64,000 nt of DNA from Charina bottae (GCA_023362775.1 JALMGJ010000003.1:48181916-48245915), one strand, 5' to 3'; positions 39,920 to 51,204 are shown, counted from the first letter of the stretch. The notes: generated by a model not told the origin, from the letters alone. Program-made: numbers and translations.

Positions 39920-40747
39920 ATGTAAAAAGACTCAAAAGTATTGGAAAGAAATACATCAAAACATCCAGAAAATTCTGAAAATAAAATCTGAATTGAAATC
40001 AAATATTTTTGTGAGGCATGATCTCAGGGAGGACAAATGAAAAGCATAATAACCTATTAAGATATATGATAACAGTGGCAAGAATCAATCTGGCACAACA
40101 TTGGAAAAGTTGAAAAACTTTGCTGACAATACAAGATAAAAGACCAAAATTGGAGAATACTGTATGTGGCAATGGAAACATTGACTGTATATATTCATAA
40201 TAAAAGCCTAACCAAATTCAAGCAGGAATGGCTCCCTTATCACACAGCAAGGCAAATTAATACACTTAGAATATGGTTTTTGAAGAAAAAGAGAAACTAT
40301 TTTAAAAATAATTAAAACAGTTTAAATAGAAATGAGTAATAATTGCAGAAGTTTAAAGCATAGTATAAAAGGAAAAGATAGGAAGAAGAAAAAGAACAAA
40401 GAGGGTGTCTGCTTGAATATTTTTTCTTATGGACACGTTTTTTCTTTTTTTCTCTTTTTAAAAATTTTATTTTAATTTATTTTTTAATCACTATATTAAA
40501 TTTCACCTTTTGAATTCTCACTTCAACCCTCACTTCAATGTAAAGGTTAAGCAACAGCAATCATCATATTAATTTTTTTTAAAAGGTAAATAACAACACA
40601 GAAGAGTCACAGATTAAACTGCTATGTATGTAATTATATGTATATGTATTCTGTTTCTTTCCCCCTTTATTTCTTCATTTGTTTTGTTTTTCCTGTTGCT
40701 TTTTTCTTAATTAATGGAAATGAAAATTATATTTAAAAAAAGAAAAA
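39920..40747 (+). mobile_element. L1 LINE 3' end (ORF2 C-terminus, 3' UTR, poly(A))
   Basis: Broken frames near 40055-40165 resemble the L1 ORF2 C-terminus (MITVARINLAQHWKS then KLENTVCG). The AT-rich 3' UTR ends 'gaaaattatatttaaaaaaa' at 40724-40743. Its tail differs from the element at 51.2-52.7 kb. Confidence 0.6.
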
Positions 40748-40997
40748 TATTTATTTGACTTTGATAGTAGTATATGTTCAGTCCATTTAATGTTTCACAA
40801 GCAGGAGTGACTGATGTCCCGAGGCTAAGTTCAGCTTGAGAAAGTAGGGGAGTTGCCAATTCTCCCTTCCAACTGTGTGATGGACTACAGTAACGCAGCT
40901 GGCCCTTAGGAAGGAGGGAGCACATTCCAAGGAGACAGCACAGCCCGGAGTTGGACCGTGGGAAGAAGAAAAGATTCAGATTAGCCACACCCTAGAG

Positions 40998-41246
40998 CAG
41001 AGCTTTCCAGACTGTGTGTGGCAACACAAAAGTGTGTCGCCACACAACCCGGAAGCGCTGATCATCATCAGCGCTTCCGGGTTTTCCCGCGGCGACACAC
41101 CAACGGCGGCGTGCAAAAACCCGAAAGCGGCAGCAGCGCTTCTGGGTTTTTGCGCGCTGCCGCAACGGCGGCACTTCCAGGTTTTCCCGTGGCGACACAC
41201 CAACGGCGGTTGGTGTGTCGCCGCGGGAAAACTTTGGAAAGCCCTG
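40998..41246 (+). mobile_element. hAT MITE, CAGAGCTTTCC family
   Basis: The ends are CAGAGCTTTCCAGACT and CTTTGGAAAGCCCTG, with a perfect duplication ccctagag at 40990-40997 and 41247-41254. The interior is CpG-rich with several hairpins ('cggaagcgctgatcatcatc', 'agcgcttccg'). Confidence 0.93.
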
Positions 41247-41639
41247 CCCTAGAGCCTCCCAGGGTACATCCATTAGGTTAGAGTAGTACAGGTTTAGTCT
41301 GGCAAGATTCTGTCTATACGGTGTAAGCAAATAAAGAACTGAACTTGGCTGGATTGATTCTATGTCATTCTTGGGCTAGGCCTGACAGGCTGCAACCTTC
41401 AGCACCAGCTTTGCGACTGTTTTGGAGATTGTTCCCCACAACTTTGGGGCAGCTTTTCAAGGGGGAAGTATGGAACATCTTCATCTCTCCCTTCAGTGAG
41501 AGAGAGTCATGGTGGTTTGGGATTCTCCACAAGGATAGTCTGCATACAACCCTTCATATTCTTGCTTTATATGTTATGAAATTTTTTAAAAAAATCTCTT
41601 CTCACCACTATGGGTGGTGTTATGTGTCTTCCTTAACCT

Positions 41640-42176
41640 CGGGTCCTCTACCAGAGGCCTGGGAGTTTGAGGGTTCTGTGCAGTATCTTAGCTGTTCCTA
41701 GCACTGCACTCCTCTGGACAGAGAGCTCTGATGTTGTTCCTGGGATCTGTTGGAGCCACTCTCCCAGCTCCAACAGATCACAGCCCCGAGTGCTCCTACC
41801 ACCACTGGGACCACTTTGGCCTTTACTTTCCACATCCTCTCTAGTTCTTCCTTCAGGCCCTGGAACTTCTCCAGCTTCTTCCTGATGTTGCTGTCACTTG
41901 GCACCACTACATCCATCCATCCATCCATCCATCCATCCATCATCTATCTATCTATTATTTAAATTTATATGACCGCCCAACTCCCCCAAACAGGGGACTC
42001 TGGGCGGCTATCTATCACCACTGTTGTCTTCTGGTCCTTGTCTGCTACCACGATGTCTGGTTGATTGGCTAGTACCTGCTTGTGTGTCTCAATCTGGAAG
42101 TCCCACAGGATCTTAGCCCTGTGATTTTCCACAACCTTCTGTGGAATCTCCCATCTGGACTTGGGAGGGTGTAGCC
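41640..42176 (-). pseudogene. R4/R2-type LINE, restriction-like endonuclease domain, broken
   Basis: The minus-strand frames hold ENHRAKILWDFQIETHKQVL, then NQPDIVVADKDQKTTVVID (the PD-(D/E)xK-type core of the endonuclease of R2/R4-clade LINEs), SDSNIRKK, GLKEELERMWKVKAKVVPVV and a final TLKLPGLW stop. A small L2 tail interrupts it at about 41920-42012 and the hAT element begins at 42177. Part of the 5' side probably resumes after 46577. Confidence 0.75.
41917..42012 (-). mobile_element. L2/CR1-like 3' tail with (ATCC)n, inside R4
   Basis: (ATCC)n and (ATCT)n, then 'tatgaccgcccaactccccc' and 'ggggactctgggcgg'. It breaks the R4 frame between VVID and PSDSN. Confidence 0.75.
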
Positions 42177-42864
42177 CAAGCGTGTCCAACCCACAGCCTG
42201 CGGGCCGCATGCAGCCGTGAACAGCTAGTAATGCGGCCCCCCAAAATCATAAACTTTTAACATTATTTTGCGATTTTTTTTTGTGACTCGATCACGCGGT
42301 GCTTGAGCGCGGACTGCGTAGGTAGAAACAACGGAACACTGTGTAGGGGAGGGGGCAGTGCAGTACTAACGCCTCTGCCACCCGCTACACACATCAGCTT
42401 GTGGCAACTTGGTGTTATATATTTCAACCTACCTACACGTGTTCTGTGACAACAGGCATTTATTGTTATTATTATTAAGTAGACATTTAAGTTTTCTTAT
42501 TTGATTATTAAACTTTGCTTTGTTTATTTACCTACCTAACCATTTACGATGGGCTTGTTGTGTTATTTCTTAAAAAAAATATTTATTCCTAAATAAATTT
42601 ATTCCAGCATGGCTTCAACGTCATTTCAACAGAAAACAGAACCCAAAAAAGAAAACAAAAAAAGAAAAATCGCGGATGAAGGAAGAGTATTCAATGAAAA
42701 ATGGACAGATGAGTCCATTTTGTTGAGACAAATACTAAGGCACTATGCTTAATTTGTAGGGAAAATGTGTCAGTTTTCAAAGACTACAATTTGAAAAGGC
42801 ATTATACAGAAAAACATGTTGCCAAATTCGAAGCATATCAAGGAATTTGTCGTAAAGGCAAATT

Positions 42865-44391
42865 TGTTGTTGTTGTTCAGTCATTAAGTCATGTCCAACT
42901 CTTCGTGACCCCATGGACCATAGCACGCCAGGCCTTCCTGTCCTCCACTGCCTCCCGGAGTTTACTCAAATTCATGTTCATTACATCGGTGATGCTATCT
43001 AACCATCTCATCCTCTGCCGTCCCCTTCTCCTTTTGCCTTCAGTCTTTCCAAGCATCAGGGTCTTTTCCAGTGAGTCCTCTCTTCGCATTAGGTGGCCAA
43101 AGTATTTGAGCTTCAGCTTCAGTATCTGTCCTTCCAATGATCAGTCAGGGTTGATTTCCTTTAGGATTGACTGACTTGATTTCATTCTCTAGGATGTCCG
43201 GCTCAAGGTCAGTGACCACACCATCGTGGATATCAGGGATATTAAGATCTTTCTTGTATAGTTCTTCTGTGTGTTCTTGTCACCTCTTCTTAATCTCTTC
43301 TGCTTCTGTTAGGTCCCTGCCTTTTTTGTCCTTTATCATGCCCATCTTTGCACAAAACGTTCCCTTGATATCTCCAATTTTCTTGAAGAGATCTCTAGTC
43401 TTCCCCATTCTATTGTTTTCCTTGATTTCTTTGCACTGTTCATTTAAGAAGGCCTTCTTATCTCTCCTTGCTATTCTCTGGAAATCTCAATTCAGTTGGT
43501 TATATCTTTGTTAAAGTTATTTGTTAAAGTTATTCTATGTAGGATTCAAGCGAATGGATTCCTTCACTGTGAATGCCTGTAAAATGGAATTTTCCAAGTT
43601 CCTCTGCTGTAAGCAGTTTCCCATAACAAAAAGCAAGTAAACACCAGATGTGCTTTTCTCTAGTCAAAACAATGTGGTGATAACAGTCTTGTTCCATGAG
43701 AACTGTTCCCCGGGAGAAAAGCCAATATGCAACACCGCCATCTCATGGCGATTAATAGTAAGTACAACTGTTACTACAATGTTAAGCTGAAAAATGGCCT
43801 AGCCCACATTAGCCAATCAGAATGTTGAACCATGGGTATAAGTCAACTATGAACTATGGGTACTCATCTCACTCACTCATTTTCTATGCTTCTTTTGACT
43901 GCTATCTACATGTACTTTGTTTCTGAACTGTAACTACTCCTGGTCTTTGCATAGACCATGATTTTTCTTTCCTCACATCTGTTGATGGAACTCTGCGTAT
44001 GCTTTGTTTTTTCCTTTTTGCAATAATGCGCTATACATCCATTATTGCCTTATGCTACCAATAAAGATATTGTTAGCCTTAAAACACGTTGTTTGGATTA
44101 ATCTGAGCCTGGAACCCCAAAAGCCAGCAACACCCCACAATCTTTCCCTTTCTCCCTTGCCTTTTGCTTTCCTTCTTTCCTCAGCTATTTGTAAAGCCTC
44201 ATCAGACAGCCACTTTGCTTTCTTGCATTTTTTTTCTTTGGGATGGTTTTAGTTGCTGCCTCCTGTACAATGTTACGAACCTCCATCCATAGTTCTTCAG
44301 GCACTTTGTCTACCAGATCTAATCCTTTAAATCTATTCCTCACCTCCACTGTATATTTATAAGGGATATGAATATAGGCAAATATAAATAT
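42865..44391 (-). mobile_element. BovB LINE inserted in the hAT, core deleted
   Basis: The perfect 11-bp duplication aaaggcaaatt is at 42854-42864 and 44392-44402. The minus strand gives YTVEVRNRFKGLDLVDKVPE near the 5' end, a middle part to EPDILENEIKS, and then directly the C-terminus KLKLKYFGHLMRREDSLEKT (frame 42889-43137): the reverse transcriptase core is deleted at about 43165. The 3' end at 42865 is (TGTTGT)-like on the + strand. A solo LTR splits it. Confidence 0.92.
43509..44139 (+). mobile_element. Solo LTR inside BovB
   Basis: TGTTAAAG...CCCCACA, with the 5-bp duplication atctt at 43504-43508 and 44140-44144. A CCAAT box (43813-43817), TATAAG (43837-43842) and AATAAA (44060-44065) are in the right order for + orientation. 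Removing the LTR and one duplication makes the BovB frame continuous on the minus strand, which confirms the ends. Confidence 0.93.
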
Positions 44392-45469
44392 AAAGGCAAA
44401 TTAGCAGAACTGAAAAAAAGTCTGTCGTCTCAACAATTTTTTTTTAAAAAAGTCACAACTCAAAAGGACTCTATTATAAAAGCTAGTTATTTGGTAGCAA
44501 ATCTGACTGGAAAAAAATCAAAACCATTTACCGATGGTGAGTTTATTAAGCAATGTATGGAAAGTGTGGCAGATATAATTTGTCGTGATAAAAAAAGTGA
44601 TTTTTCTAAAATCAGTTTGTCTCACCAGACTATAGCCAGATGAATTGAAGAAATAGGAAAATATATTGAAAGGTTTGAAGAGTAAAGCTGCTAATTTCAA
44701 ATTTTATGCTTTGGCGATGGATGAAAGTACTGATGCTACAGATATGGCTCAACTTGCCATTTTGATTAGATGTGTTGATAACTAATATAATGTCACTGAA
44801 GAAATGGCTTCTGTGGTGCCATTAAAAGACACAACTAAATCTCTTGATTTGTACAAAGCAGTAAAAATGACATTAAAGCGATTTTCTTTAACCATTGTCA
44901 ACATATCTGGTATATCTACTGATGGCGCCCTGGCGATGGTTGGTAAAAGTGAGGGACTTACAAAATCGATAGAAGACGATGCAAGTGCCAGCGGCAAGTC
45001 ATGTTTGATGAAGTATCACTGCATTCTACATCAAGAAAATTTATGCACGAAAGCTTTAAAAATTGATAATGTCATGAAAATTGTCATCAAAGCAGTGAAT
45101 TTCATAAGGGCCAAGGGACTGAATCATCGCCAATTCCAGGAGTTCCTTAAAAGTATGGATGCTGATTATGGGGACATCATTTACTTTTCTGAAGTAAGGT
45201 GGCTAAGTTGGGGTAAAATGCTGGAAAGATTTTATGATTTGCGAAATGAAATCAAGTTGTTTATGGAATCAAAAAGAAAATTTGTGCCAGAACTTGAAGA
45301 TGAAAAATGGCTCACAGATTTAGCATTTTTGGTAGATTTGATCACTCATTTAAATGAGTTAAACATGCGTCTTCAAGGTGAAAACCAACTTATCACTGCA
45401 ATGTTTCAAACCATAACAGCATTTGAAATGAAACTTACGCAAACTCAAGTTATGGAAATTTTTTTAATA

Positions 45470-45685
45470 TATTTTAATATTTATTTATTTATTATTCGAA
45501 TTTATCACCGCCCATCTCTACAACAGTAGACTCTGGGCGGTTTACAACAATATCATAAAAACAATTAAAACTTATACAACTAAAATCCACTAAAATAATA
45601 AATAGAAAAATCCAAAGATGGTAAGTTCTTAAAAGGAGGGTATTACTAAGCCAACCACCCCCAGGAGGAACTATTAATGTTGGCT
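45470..45685 (-). mobile_element. L2/CR1-like LINE 3' end inside the hAT gene
   Basis: (ATTT)n, 'tatcaccgcccatctctaca', 'agactctgggcggtttacaa', and the usual upstream block ending near 'cacccccaggaggaact'. It interrupts the hAT coding after MEIF. ttaat on both sides may be the duplication. Confidence 0.8.
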
Positions 45686-46337
45686 AAACACAGTTCTGTG
45701 AACAGCAAGAAATATGCAGCCTTGCTTTTCAGTTTGATACAGGAATTTGAGAACAGGTTTCAAGATTTCCAGAAAAATCATTAATATTTTGGTATATTTT
45801 TGACTCCACTTTCAGTCAACATAAGTACATTACCTCTGAATTTTCAAATGGAATGCATAGAGTTGCAATCAGACATTCAACTCAAAGAAAAATTTGTTCA
45901 TGTCTCTCTACTGGACTTTTATAAGACCTATCTTCCCAGAGAAAAATATCCCTTGCTTCACAATCACGCCTTATTCATGACATTGCTTTTTGGCAGCACG
46001 TACATTTGTGAGCAACTATTTTCAAGGATGAAACACACGAAGAGTAAAATTAGAATTAATATTTCTGACGAGCACCTTGAGAACTCACTGAGAATTGCAA
46101 CCACTTTCATCGAACCAGACATTGATGCATTCGTTTCACAAAAACAAGGTAAAATATCTCACTAGTTTTATGTTGCCCTCTTTTTTAAATTTTATAATAA
46201 AAATATTAAAAAATAAATGAAGTTTTATTACTTATATACGTTAACTATATTATATATTTTATGTGTGGCCCAAGACAATTCCTCTTCACTCAATGTGGCC
46301 CAGGGAAGCCAAAAGGTTGGACACCCATGGTCTAGCC

Positions 46338-46568
46338 CAGGGCTTTCCAAAGTTTTCCCGTGGCGACACACCAACCACCGTTGGTGTGTCGCTGCAGGAA
46401 AACCCGGAAGTGCCACCGTTGCGGCAGTGTGCAAAAACCCGGAAGCGCTGCTGCCGCTTTCGGGTTTTTGCATGCCGCCGTTGGTGTGTCACCGCGGGAA
46501 AACCTGGAAGCGCTGATGATGATCAGCACTTCCGGGTTGTGTGGCGACACACAGTTTGGAAAGCTCTG
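46338..46568 (-). mobile_element. hAT MITE, CAGAGCTTTCC family
   Basis: The ends are CAGGGCTTTCCAAAG and AGTTTGGAAAGCTCTG. The perfect duplication gtctagcc is at 46330-46337 and 46569-46576. The interior matches 40998-41246 in opposite orientation. It abuts the end of the large hAT element. Confidence 0.93.
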
Positions 46569-46586
46569 GTCTAGCCCATACACTGT

Positions 46587-46618
46587 GTGTTTGTGTGTGT
46601 GTGTGTGTGTGTGTTTGT
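46587..46618. repeat. (GT)n microsatellite
   Basis: tgtttgtgtgtgtg run just right of the hAT nest. Confidence 0.9.
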
Positions 46619-46619
46619 G

Positions 46620-48300
46620 AAAGATGTTTTTAGGAAAGGACACTTACAAATGTGAGTATTGATTATAAGATCAATTATCAGATCATACTTGAGGGCAACT
46701 TTTTTTCTCTTTTCCAACTATTCACAAGTAGCTATTGGATTGTCAGGGTTTTTAAGAAAAAAAAGCTGTACTTTGTAGTTGCATGTTTCATATGTGACGC
46801 AAAACGTATTCATTTTTTACTTCGATAGCTGTAACTGAGTACTAAAGGTTTCAGTAGAAGCAGCCTGATGGTTAAAAGAACAGTTTTGAAAGAGACAATT
46901 TTCAGAAAAACCTGCCTCATTCATGTACCTGAAAGAGGTATAGTAAAAGCATGGACAACCTTCTTAAAAGCAGACAATATTGTTAAGGGCAGACTCCTCC
47001 AGCAAGTTGTCATGATATAAGCTCTAAGATATGCGAAGAATGCAAACGTCCAATCCATGGCTTAATGTGCGGTCTCTTTGACTCAAACCCTCCAAGGAAA
47101 AAAGAACTTAAAAATAAACAACAGAAACTGGCCCCACTCTTCCCAGTGTATTTTAAAACAGAAGGCAGCATTCTTTCCTCTCAAGATACAACAACAAAAT
47201 GACAGGAGACCTTGAGCAACTTTCTACATGTCTTCAGCAGCTGCAATATTCAGGCAACAATTTTTGTCATGGTTCATTCTAGCAGAATGGTGAGCAGCCT
47301 TTGGTTTTAACAGCATTTGTTCATCATTTGACTCACTCTTTTTGTACATTGTAAATTATATAGATTGATCAACATTCCAGTTAATAAGTAGATGAAAGCT
47401 GGCTCACACATGCCCATTCATCAAGCTTTGGAAACATGGTGGTAACTTGCATGTGGGAATGGGCCTTCGGCAGATAGGCTACTACAGGTCTAAAATGAGC
47501 TTATCCCAATGTCTTGGACCAAAAGAGATCCACACAAACACTAGAGATAAAGGACAAGAAAGCCATTATTGTAATTCCACCTATCCGAAGCCCACATGCT
47601 ACCGAGAAGTTGCTCTGGAGGACGGGGACAACCTACAGTTTTCCTACTGAAAGTAAGTTGCATATATTTGCAAACAATAAAATATTGGATAGTCATGTGG
47701 TGCAAAATCTCATAGTTATGGAAACTGTGTTTTACTGAAGCAGAACATGGCCCATCCAACACAGTCTAGCTTATACTGGCTAAAATCTGTAGAATCTCTG
47801 TAGAATCCAGAAAATATTTATTTTCCCACTCTTGCTCCTCAAGTTAACTAGATATGAAAAATATCTTTTCCTGAGCATTATACTCTTGCCTTCACATATA
47901 TGTCAAATAAGTTATTGGATACTGGAGTTAGCCTCATCTTAACCTGAAAATGTGAACAATTCTTATGTCTAATCTGGATTTGAATATATGTGGTGCACAC
48001 CAAGGTCATATGGTAATCTATGGTGATCTTAGAAACATGAAAAGTAATCATTTTCAAAATTGGAAGAGTCAAGTGGAAAAGATGAAACTGACATTTGCAT
48101 ATCCCAGGATGATGTTTATTAGCTATTTGTAACTACATGTAAGTAAGTAAGCACAGTGATATAGAGAGGCAAGTATTAAAAATCTCCCTGAGCCCTATTT
48201 CAAAATCACAAATAAAATGTGATCATTTAATTTATCTTGGCTTCTCCCATCTGTAGAAATCAATGCTTACTAGTTTTTAATGGAGAAATACATTTCATTA
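46620..48300. other. Intergenic, nothing recognised
   Basis: No coding, repeat ends or RNA genes seen. Confidence 0.4.
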
Positions 48301-48304
48301 ACAG

Positions 48305-48357
48305 GATGTATGTATGTATGTATGTATGTATGTATGTATGTATGTATGTATGTATGT
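48305..48357. repeat. (GTAT)n microsatellite
   Basis: About thirteen tandem gtat units. Confidence 0.95.
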
Positions 48358-48837
48358 ACATGCCACTGCTGCTGTCCTCATCATCTAAACCTATACAGTA
48401 AAAGAAAAAATGAATTTATATAATATGAAAGATGGCAAGAAGGGATCCAATGTTGTGCAGTAGTTAAGGTGTTAATCTGGCAACAGAGAAACCCATGTTT
48501 ACCTTCATTCAGTAGAGTGTATTCCAAAGCTCAGGTGTAACCAGAGAGAAGATCGAAGCTTGAGTTGCTGCCAGCTGGCACTATCTCCCATCCTTGCAAA
48601 ATGAACTTGGCATCCCTAAGAGTTAAACCTTGGAAAGAGGGGGTAGAAAGATAAGTTGTGGTTATATGTGTGGTTATATGCACATGCATGTAGATACACA
48701 CACATTACAACATAGGCACAACCAACCACCAGAATGAGGCAGCTGTAGTAGTTGCTGTATTTTTTATTTTGTGATCTAGAAGAATCTGGGTCACAAGCAT
48801 CAGTTTAAAAGGACAAGCTGAGCTAATTTTTTTTTGT

Positions 48838-49007
48838 GGAGTCCTTGGTGCTCTCTGAGCCTTGTTGTTTTCTTGCAGACGTTTCATTGCCAGGCTAGGC
48901 AACATCTTCAGTGTGAAAAGCGAGTGGGGCTAGCTCTCTGTTTATATACCATGGCTTGTCCTACTTGTGTAATTTTTTTCTCTTACTGTTGGCACCAGAA
49001 GGACTCC
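48838..49007. mobile_element. Short element with imperfect terminal inverted repeats
   Basis: It begins ggagtccttggtgctctc and ends ggcaccagaaggactcc, whose complement starts ggagtccttctggtgcc. Inside is 'cttgcagacgtttcattgcc', a motif common in reptile repeats. No duplication is clear and the family is not named. Confidence 0.45.
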
Positions 49008-49061
49008 AAGCATTAACATTTCATTTACCATATAAGGCTTATCTGTGTATTCTTAAGTGTT

Positions 49062-49395
49062 TGTTACCATGTAAGGTATGCTTGCTTCAGCTAGGCTGAG
49101 TTTGGGTAGTTACATGCTAACTGGTTACTATGGTGAATGATTGTTTATGACCAAGAAGTTAAGTTGTATAAAAGAAATCCTTTGTTAAGCCTGCCTGGCT
49201 CTGCTTATCTGTATCTATTCAAATGAAGATGTTTTTGCCTGCCTGCTGTACCTGTAGTAGGTAAAAATATTTGTAAATATGTACCTTTGTTTTGAATAAA
49301 TGCAACTTTATTTTTTACTGCAAAAGACCAGTTTATTTTATTGATCTCTCTATGCTAGCTTCTAAAACTCTGGACTTAAAAATAAATATTAAACA
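49062..49395 (+). mobile_element. Candidate 5' LTR of Copia element
   Basis: TGTTACC...TTAAACA with TATAAAAG at 49167-49174 and AATAAA at 49295-49300. It is followed at once by ggttatgggcccagcaga, a likely primer-binding/leader start. No second LTR is present to prove the left end. Confidence 0.5.
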
Positions 49396-49570
49396 GGTTA
49401 TGGGCCCAGCAGAGAGAAGCTAGAAGCTAAATTATATAAAAATGAAAGAGAGATCAGGAAAGAATTTCATTTGCATTTGAAAGGCAAGTGAGCAAAAGCC
49501 AGGGAAGATTTTTATTTTGAAACTTCCTGGAGGCTGTAAAGCCATTTGTTTTGTTTGAATCTCAAGCCTC

Positions 49571-51190
49571 ATGGTTTTCAAACAAGGAGAAGAAATGGCT
49601 GCTGCAAGTTACCAAGGTATGCCTTTAGAACGTCTTTCTGACTCTAATTATTTGAACTGGGCTCTGAAAATGGAGAGTTTTCTTCGAAGAGAAGACTTGT
49701 GGTCTCCCATAGGTGACCCAATTCCTCCAAATCCTGATCAAGCTTGGCTGAAAAGGTATGAGAGATGTAAAGCTTCAATAATTTTAGCTGTAGAAGATAC
49801 TCAACTTGTTCATGTTCGAGGTCTGCAAACTTCCAAAGAATTATGGGACTCTTTACGTAATTTATATATAAAAACTACAGCTAGAAGCAAAGTAACTTTA
49901 ACTAAGAAGCTGTATAAAGCTCATTTACCAGAGCATGGCAATTTACCTGAGCATCTCCACATGCTTCAAAAATATTTTGTGGAGCTTCAGGAATGTGGCT
50001 TGGAATTTACTCCTCTCACAAAGGCCTACATCATTTTATCCTTGCTGAATGATTCTTGGGACACTTTGATTTGTACTATGGAAGGGATCCATGAAGCTGA
50101 TTTAACTCCATTGTTTGTCTCTGCTCGCCTGCTTGCTGAATGGGAAAAGAGACAAGAAAAAAATGTGCCCATTTCTTCAGGAAAACTGCAACGTGAAAAG
50201 CCAAGAGAAAGAAAAAGCCTTGAGTTTCAAGCTTCTGCATTTGCAAGCAAGCGTTGCTTTAATTGTGGTTCTCCTGGACATCTACGCAAGGACTGTGACC
50301 AGTTCAAAGGTAAGAAGATTGAACAGAAGAATAAAGGAACAACAAGAAAGAAACCTCTGCAGACTTCTCATATTGCACAGGTTGTTGAAAACTGTAATAA
50401 TAAAGACATTTGGGTGTTGGATAGCAGGGCAAATTGGCATATCTGTAATAGTAAAAGTTCTTTTGCATCTTTGTCTAAAACTAACAAACAAAATGTTTCC
50501 TTGGCTGATGGGTCTATGTCTAAGATCATGGGTCAAGGTGATATGTATCTATCTTGTTTAGGGGAAACTGTTAAAAATGTTTTATATGTACCAAGTTTTC
50601 AAACTAATCTTTTATCAGTAGCACAGTTAGTAGCAGCTGGATATGCCATAACTTTTAAGAAAGATGGCTGTGAAATTAGGAAAGATGGTAAGTTGGTTGC
50701 AACTTGTATTCAGAAAGTTTCACTCTACATAGTACAGAAAGCTTCTGGGAATCAAACAGCAAAGGCTGTGTTTGGTAATATTCCTATCCATGACCAGTGT
50801 GTTCATTTGCTTCATAGGAGGTTTGCGCATGCTAACTTTAAATACATATCACAAATGCCAAACATATGTGCTGATCTAAAATTGAAATCTTGTGATAAAT
50901 ATCTAGATAGTACTGTTTGCAAGGAAAATTTATTTATTTATTATTTCTAACTTATATCACCGCCCATCTCCCCCCAAAATAAGACTTGCAGAGCTGCTGT
51001 AAAGAAATTTGAAGATAGAACCACTTCTAGACCTCTAGAATTAGTCCATTCTGATATCATAGGTCCCTTCTCTCCTAGTTTTGGAGAAGCAAGGTATATT
51101 TTGACCTTAATTGATGATTTTTCAAGGTATACATTCATCTATCTGTTAAAACATAAAGATGAGGCATTTGAAAAGTTTAAATTTTCCATT
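49571..51190 (+). pseudogene. Copia (Ty1) retrotransposon gag-pol, truncated and inactivated
   Basis: The open frame 49571-50950 (459 codons) begins with a Ty1/Copia gag domain (DSNYLNWALKMESFL, then LWDSLRNLY), has a CCHC knuckle CFNCGSPGHLRKDC, a protease site reading WVLDSRANWHIC where DSGA is expected, and a GAG-pre-integrase block LLHRRFAHANFKYI. A 46-bp insertion at 50930-50975 breaks the frame. Beyond it the integrase start continues in broken form (LVHSDIIGPF near 51045, LIDDFSRYTFIY near 51110) to about 51190, where an L1-like element begins. Integrase core, reverse transcriptase, RNase H and the 3' LTR are missing. Confidence 0.88.
50930..50975 (-). mobile_element. 46-bp L2-type tail insertion with 5-bp duplication
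   Basis: 'ttatatcaccgcccatctcc' preceded by (ATTT)n, flanked by aaaat at 50925-50929 and 50976-50980. The Copia frame is regained if it is removed. Confidence 0.8.
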
Positions 51191-51204
51191 ACCTCCTGCT
51201 TTCG

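Larger units (their letters stand above)
42177..46329 (+). mobile_element. hAT (Charlie/Buster-type) transposon, transposase gene broken
   Basis: The terminal repeats are CAAGCGTGTCCAACC and GGTTGGACACCCATG. The duplication is gtgtagcc (42169-42176) against gtctagcc (46330-46337), 7 of 8. The + strand coding runs from about 42609 (BED-type finger CLIC then HYTEKH) to about 46162. It includes 44804-45529 (SGISTDGALAMVGKSEG, MKYHCILHQENLC, SEVRWLSWG) and 45800-46162 with the hAT dimerisation block STYICEQLFSRMKH. It resembles the transposase domain captured in GTF2IRD2. Frameshifts, stops (44641, 44782), a BovB and an L2 break it. Confidence 0.9.

Noticed and set aside
42889..43137. 82-codon minus-strand ORF as a host gene
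   Set aside because: It is the C-terminus of BovB ORF2, confirmed by the 3' end and the 11-bp duplication of the whole element.
44804..45529. Possible domesticated hAT transposase gene
   Set aside because: The frame is one block of a transposase broken by stops upstream (44641, 44782), a BovB and an L2 insertion. Terminal repeats and the duplication are present, so it is an ordinary dead transposon.
46228..46643. Several overlapping ORFs near 46.3-46.6 kb
   Set aside because: They are translations of the palindromic CpG-rich hAT MITE in different frames.
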